From: Treponema sp. CETP13
Lineage (GTDB): Bacteria > Spirochaetota > Spirochaetia > Treponematales > Treponemataceae
Reading direction: 5' to 3'
DNA length: 64,000 bases
Assembly (NCBI GenBank): GCA_001885315.1
Contig: MLPZ01000011.1
Span: 1-64,000, forward strand
Shown: positions 61,923-64,000 of the stretch, one piece after another
How the letters are laid out: each line of letters starts with the position of its first letter
How positions within the stretch are numbered: position 1 is the first letter of the stretch
Program-made: the position numbers and the translations under genes
The notes under the pieces: model-generated
The model's database searches: none
Seen by the model: only the letters and a program-made list of their open reading frames with translations
Told to the model about the DNA's origin: nothing

Positions 61923-62231
61923 TTATTGTTTAATCTCAACATCTACGCCAGCAGGCAATTCAAGCTTCATCAGTGAATCCATAACATCAGCTGACGGCTC
62001 AATAATATCAATAAGGCGTTTATGTGTACGCATTTCAAACTGCTCACGTGATTTTTTATTAACGTGAGGTGAACGCAATACAGTCACCTTTTCAATTCTT
62101 GTAGGAAGAGGTATAGGTCCTAAAACCTTAGCACCTGCTTTCTGCACTGTCTGCACGATGGCTTTAGCACTCTGATCGATCAACTCTACGTCAAACGCAC
62201 GAAGTCTGACACGAATCTTTTCAGTAGCCAT
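61923..62231 (-). CDS. rpsJ: 30S ribosomal protein S10 (NusE)
   Basis: A 102-residue protein: [64 protein letters not shown] precedes the ATG at 62231; the longer frame to 62285 is rejected because its first residues are encoded by the leader. Besides its ribosomal role, S10 pairs with NusB to bind boxA RNA. The tuf-rpsJ leader itself holds a boxA-like element. Confidence 0.98.
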   Translation of the reverse strand: MATEKIRVRLRAFDVELIDQSAKAIVQTVQKAGAKVLGPIPLPTRIEKVTVLRSPHVNKKSREQFEMRTHKRLIDIIEPSADVMDSLMKLELPAGVDVEIKQ

Positions 62232-62297
62232 TTTTCCTCCAAAGGAAACAAAGCGGGTTTTCGCAAAGCGCAAACCCGCTCTCATTCTTAATCTAAT

Positions 62298-63488
62298 TTA
62301 TTCGATAACTTCGGTAACCTGACCAGAAGCAATTGTTCGTCCACCCTCTCGGATAGCAAGTTTTAATCCCTGCTCCATAGCTACAGGGTGAATTAATTCT
62401 CCGATGATTTTTGTGTTATCACCAGGCTTAACCATATCTACTCCCTCAGGAAGTTCTACAGTACCTGTAATATCTGTAGTTCTAAAATAAAACTGTGGTC
62501 GATATCCAGTAAAGAATGGACTATGTCGTCCACCTTCATCTTTAGACAATACATAAACCTGCGCAGTAAATTTTGTATGAGGAGTAATTGTTCCTGGATG
62601 AGCCAAAACTTGACCACGAACAACGTCTTTTTTCTCAATACCACGTAGAAGAACACCTACATTATCACCAGCTTCTCCTTGTTCCAATGTTTTTTGGAAC
62701 ATTTCAATACCAGTAACAACAGTTTTTTGAGTTGGTTCAATACCAATAATCTCAACTTCTTCAGACATTTTAACAACACCACGTTCAACACGACCTGTTA
62801 CAACCGTACCACGTCCTGAAATTGTGAAAACATCTTCGATAGGCATTAAGAATGGTTTATCAAGATCACGAACAGGATCATCAAAATAATTATCCATAGT
62901 GTCAAGAAGTTCATCAATACAAGCAGTATCTTCTGAAGAAGCTCCTTCTTGAAGTGCTTTAAAAGCAGAACCTTTAACTATTGGAGTTGCGTCACGATCA
63001 TATCCATATTCTTCAAGAACATCACGTACTTCTTCTTCAACAAGCTCAACAAGTTCTTCATCATCTACTAAATCAATTTTGTTTAAGAAAACGATAACTT
63101 TCTTAACACCAACCTGATTTGCAAGAAGTAAGTGTTCTCTAGTCTGAGGCATTACAGAATCAGGTGCTGAAACTACAAGTATAGCTCCATCCATTTGTGC
63201 TGCACCAGTAATCATGTTTTTAACATAGTCAGCATGACCAGGACAGTCAATATGAGCGTAATGACGCTTAGCTGTCTGATATTCAAGATGACGTGTGTTA
63301 ATTGTAATACCACGTTCTTTTTCTTCAGGAGCGCTATCAATTTCATCATACTTCAGCAATTTATCGCCGAATGCTTTTGCACAGTGTGCTGTGATAGCCG
63401 CTGAAAGAGTTGTTTTACCATGGTCAACGTGACCAATAGTACCAACGTTCATGTGCGGTTTTGTTCTTACGAACTTTTCCTTTGCCAT
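62298..63488 (-). CDS. tuf: elongation factor Tu
   Basis: A 396-residue GTPase that delivers aminoacyl-tRNA. GHVDHGKTT (G1), the [12 protein letters not shown] switch [13 protein letters not shown] (G3) and [11 protein letters not shown] (G4) are all present. The C-terminal domains have the usual [13 protein letters not shown] and [13 protein letters not shown]. It is the first gene of the long ribosomal operon; rpsL, rpsG and fusA, which often precede tuf, are absent. AGGAGG supports the start. Confidence 0.98.
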   Translation of the reverse strand: MAKEKFVRTKPHMNVGTIGHVDHGKTTLSAAITAHCAKAFGDKLLKYDEIDSAPEEKERGITINTRHLEYQTAKRHYAHIDCPGHADYVKNMITGAAQMDGAILVVSAPDSVMPQTREHLLLANQVGVKKVIVFLNKIDLVDDEELVELVEEEVRDVLEEYGYDRDATPIVKGSAFKALQEGASSEDTACIDELLDTMDNYFDDPVRDLDKPFLMPIEDVFTISGRGTVVTGRVERGVVKMSEEVEIIGIEPTQKTVVTGIEMFQKTLEQGEAGDNVGVLLRGIEKKDVVRGQVLAHPGTITPHTKFTAQVYVLSKDEGGRHSPFFTGYRPQFYFRTTDITGTVELPEGVDMVKPGDNTKIIGELIHPVAMEQGLKLAIREGGRTIASGQVTEVIE

Positions 63489-63940
63489 TTGATCCTCCTT
63501 ACCAGATTAAAGGCATACATAAAAAGTTTAATGTGTTTATACTCAAGAATAGCCCCGCCTTCACGAGACAGAACATTCAGTACACACTTTAAAGTGCAAT
63601 AATTGATATGATTAGATATAAGGAAAAGGCAGAAAACAGAACGTTTTCTTTTCGGCTGCACATCTTATTCGTACAGTTTTGGCCGGTTCCACCTATCACC
63701 ATCAACTCTGCATTGATGACTGGTTTGGCATCCCGGAGTCATGAGATTTATTTGTTAAATCTCAGTCAAGAATCCTAAAATGCTACCAATCAATTAAAAA
63801 CGTTAACAACGTTTTTATTACATTCCAGGATTGTAAAAACCTAACAATACGCATGCATTGTTTTTACGGTTTTACCAGTTAATCAGTTCATTAACCCCTT
63901 GACTCTCAAAGAACCCTGAAAAAAACTTCTTTCCAGTGAT
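63489..63940 (-). other. long structured leader of the tuf-ribosomal operon
   Basis: About 450 transcribed bases precede tuf and contain no credible gene. In transcription order there is a boxA-like element and a run of perfect dyads: 63895-63878 (6-bp arms), 63867-63833 (8-bp arms), 63817-63795 (10-bp arms, 3-nt loop), 63764-63742 (9-bp arms, 5-nt loop), 63718-63700 (6-bp arms) and 63596-63585 (12-base palindrome). The layout parallels the 16S leader. Confidence 0.7.
63903..63914 (-). promoter_or_regulatory. boxA-like element in the tuf operon leader
   Basis: The minus strand reads GTTCTTTGAGAG, which shares GTTCTTTGA with the rRNA boxA at 565-576 in this window. It would lie about 25 bases from the predicted transcript start. 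It is a candidate NusB-NusE binding site in an operon that encodes NusE (S10). Confidence 0.6.
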
Positions 63941-63945
63941 TTATA

Positions 63946-63974
63946 TTTATACACTAATATACTTTTTTGTGCAA
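63946..63974 (-). promoter_or_regulatory. promoter of the tuf-S10-spc-alpha operon
   Basis: On the minus strand TTGCAC (63974-63969), exactly 17 bases, TATAAA (63951-63946). The predicted start is near 63939. The bases between there and the window edge are AT-rich, with no gene. Confidence 0.72.
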
Positions 63975-64000
63975 GTGCGTATAATAAAAAATCATAAAAA

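Noticed and set aside
63489-63940. tRNA genes upstream of tuf
   Set aside because: No cloverleaf could be drawn; the structures are simple hairpins.
1-64000. Insertion sequences, prophage or integrative elements
   Set aside because: No transposase, integrase, phage gene or flanking target duplication was seen; gene content is housekeeping in character.

Overview
The window looks like a chromosomal segment of a Treponema-like spirochaete. The DNA is AT-rich. The 5' part of a 16S rRNA gene on the minus strand has the spirochaetal sequence just after the conserved start. A long tuf-rpsJ-...-rplQ ribosomal operon lacks rpsD, as I recall for treponemes. MurA carries the Asp variant also known from spirochaetes, and several membrane or cytosolic proteins have no recognisable non-spirochaetal match. 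Genus-level placement is inference.

Layout. 1-940: 5' end of a 16S rRNA gene (minus), its boxA-containing, hairpin-rich leader and AT-rich promoter region. 947-4381 (minus): gdhA, hpf, rpoN. 4478-7525 (plus): DUF1015 protein, tRNA-Leu(CAA), xth, rhomboid protease. 7522-11113 (minus): cation/Ca2+ exchanger, then feoA-feoB with a dyad over the promoter. 11204-14269 (plus): Rex repressor with a Rex-type operator, then serC-serA. 14446-18088: lytic transglycosylase, a degenerate GH5-like protein, a PTS IIA protein divergent from an unknown gene plus a PflX-like radical SAM protein. 18131-23926 (plus): malQ with a LacI-type operator, and a 1197-residue GH13 enzyme. 23923-27934: thrC (minus), pepT and murA (plus). 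27949-30758 (minus): two membrane proteins with LptF/LptG-like topology. 31136-36875: STAS/zinc-ribbon protein, SpoU-family methyltransferase, and a ctpA-rsmE-wecG/tagA-sigma54-activator operon. 36953-39565 (plus): small membrane protein, MinD/ParA-like ATPase, lgt. 39643-48602 (minus): transketolase, unknown 490-residue protein, CBS-ACT protein and a complete Liv-type ABC transporter. 48770-64000 (minus): about 29 genes from tuf through rplQ, ending with a small zinc-ribbon gene and one strong terminator.

How things work together. Nitrogen and carbon control genes recur (rpoN, hpf, a PtsN-like IIA, a sigma54 activator without DNA-binding domain). Redox control (Rex) is joined to serine synthesis. 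Alpha-glucan enzymes form a unit behind a LacI-type operator. The ribosomal operon begins with a long leader carrying a boxA-like element, echoing the rRNA leader, and itself encodes S10 (NusE), the protein that binds boxA with NusB.

The most interesting signal is a repeated architecture in which a sigma70-type -10 box ends exactly six or seven bases before an ATG that has no usable Shine-Dalgarno sequence. I see it at about eight or nine unrelated genes (xth, PTS IIA, the divergent unknown gene, pepT, the LptF-like gene, the SpoU methyltransferase, and with a seven-base gap DUF1015, the 154-residue membrane protein and ctpA). This predicts leaderless mRNAs as a regular gene class in this organism. 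Functions are assigned by reading motifs only; no database search was run.
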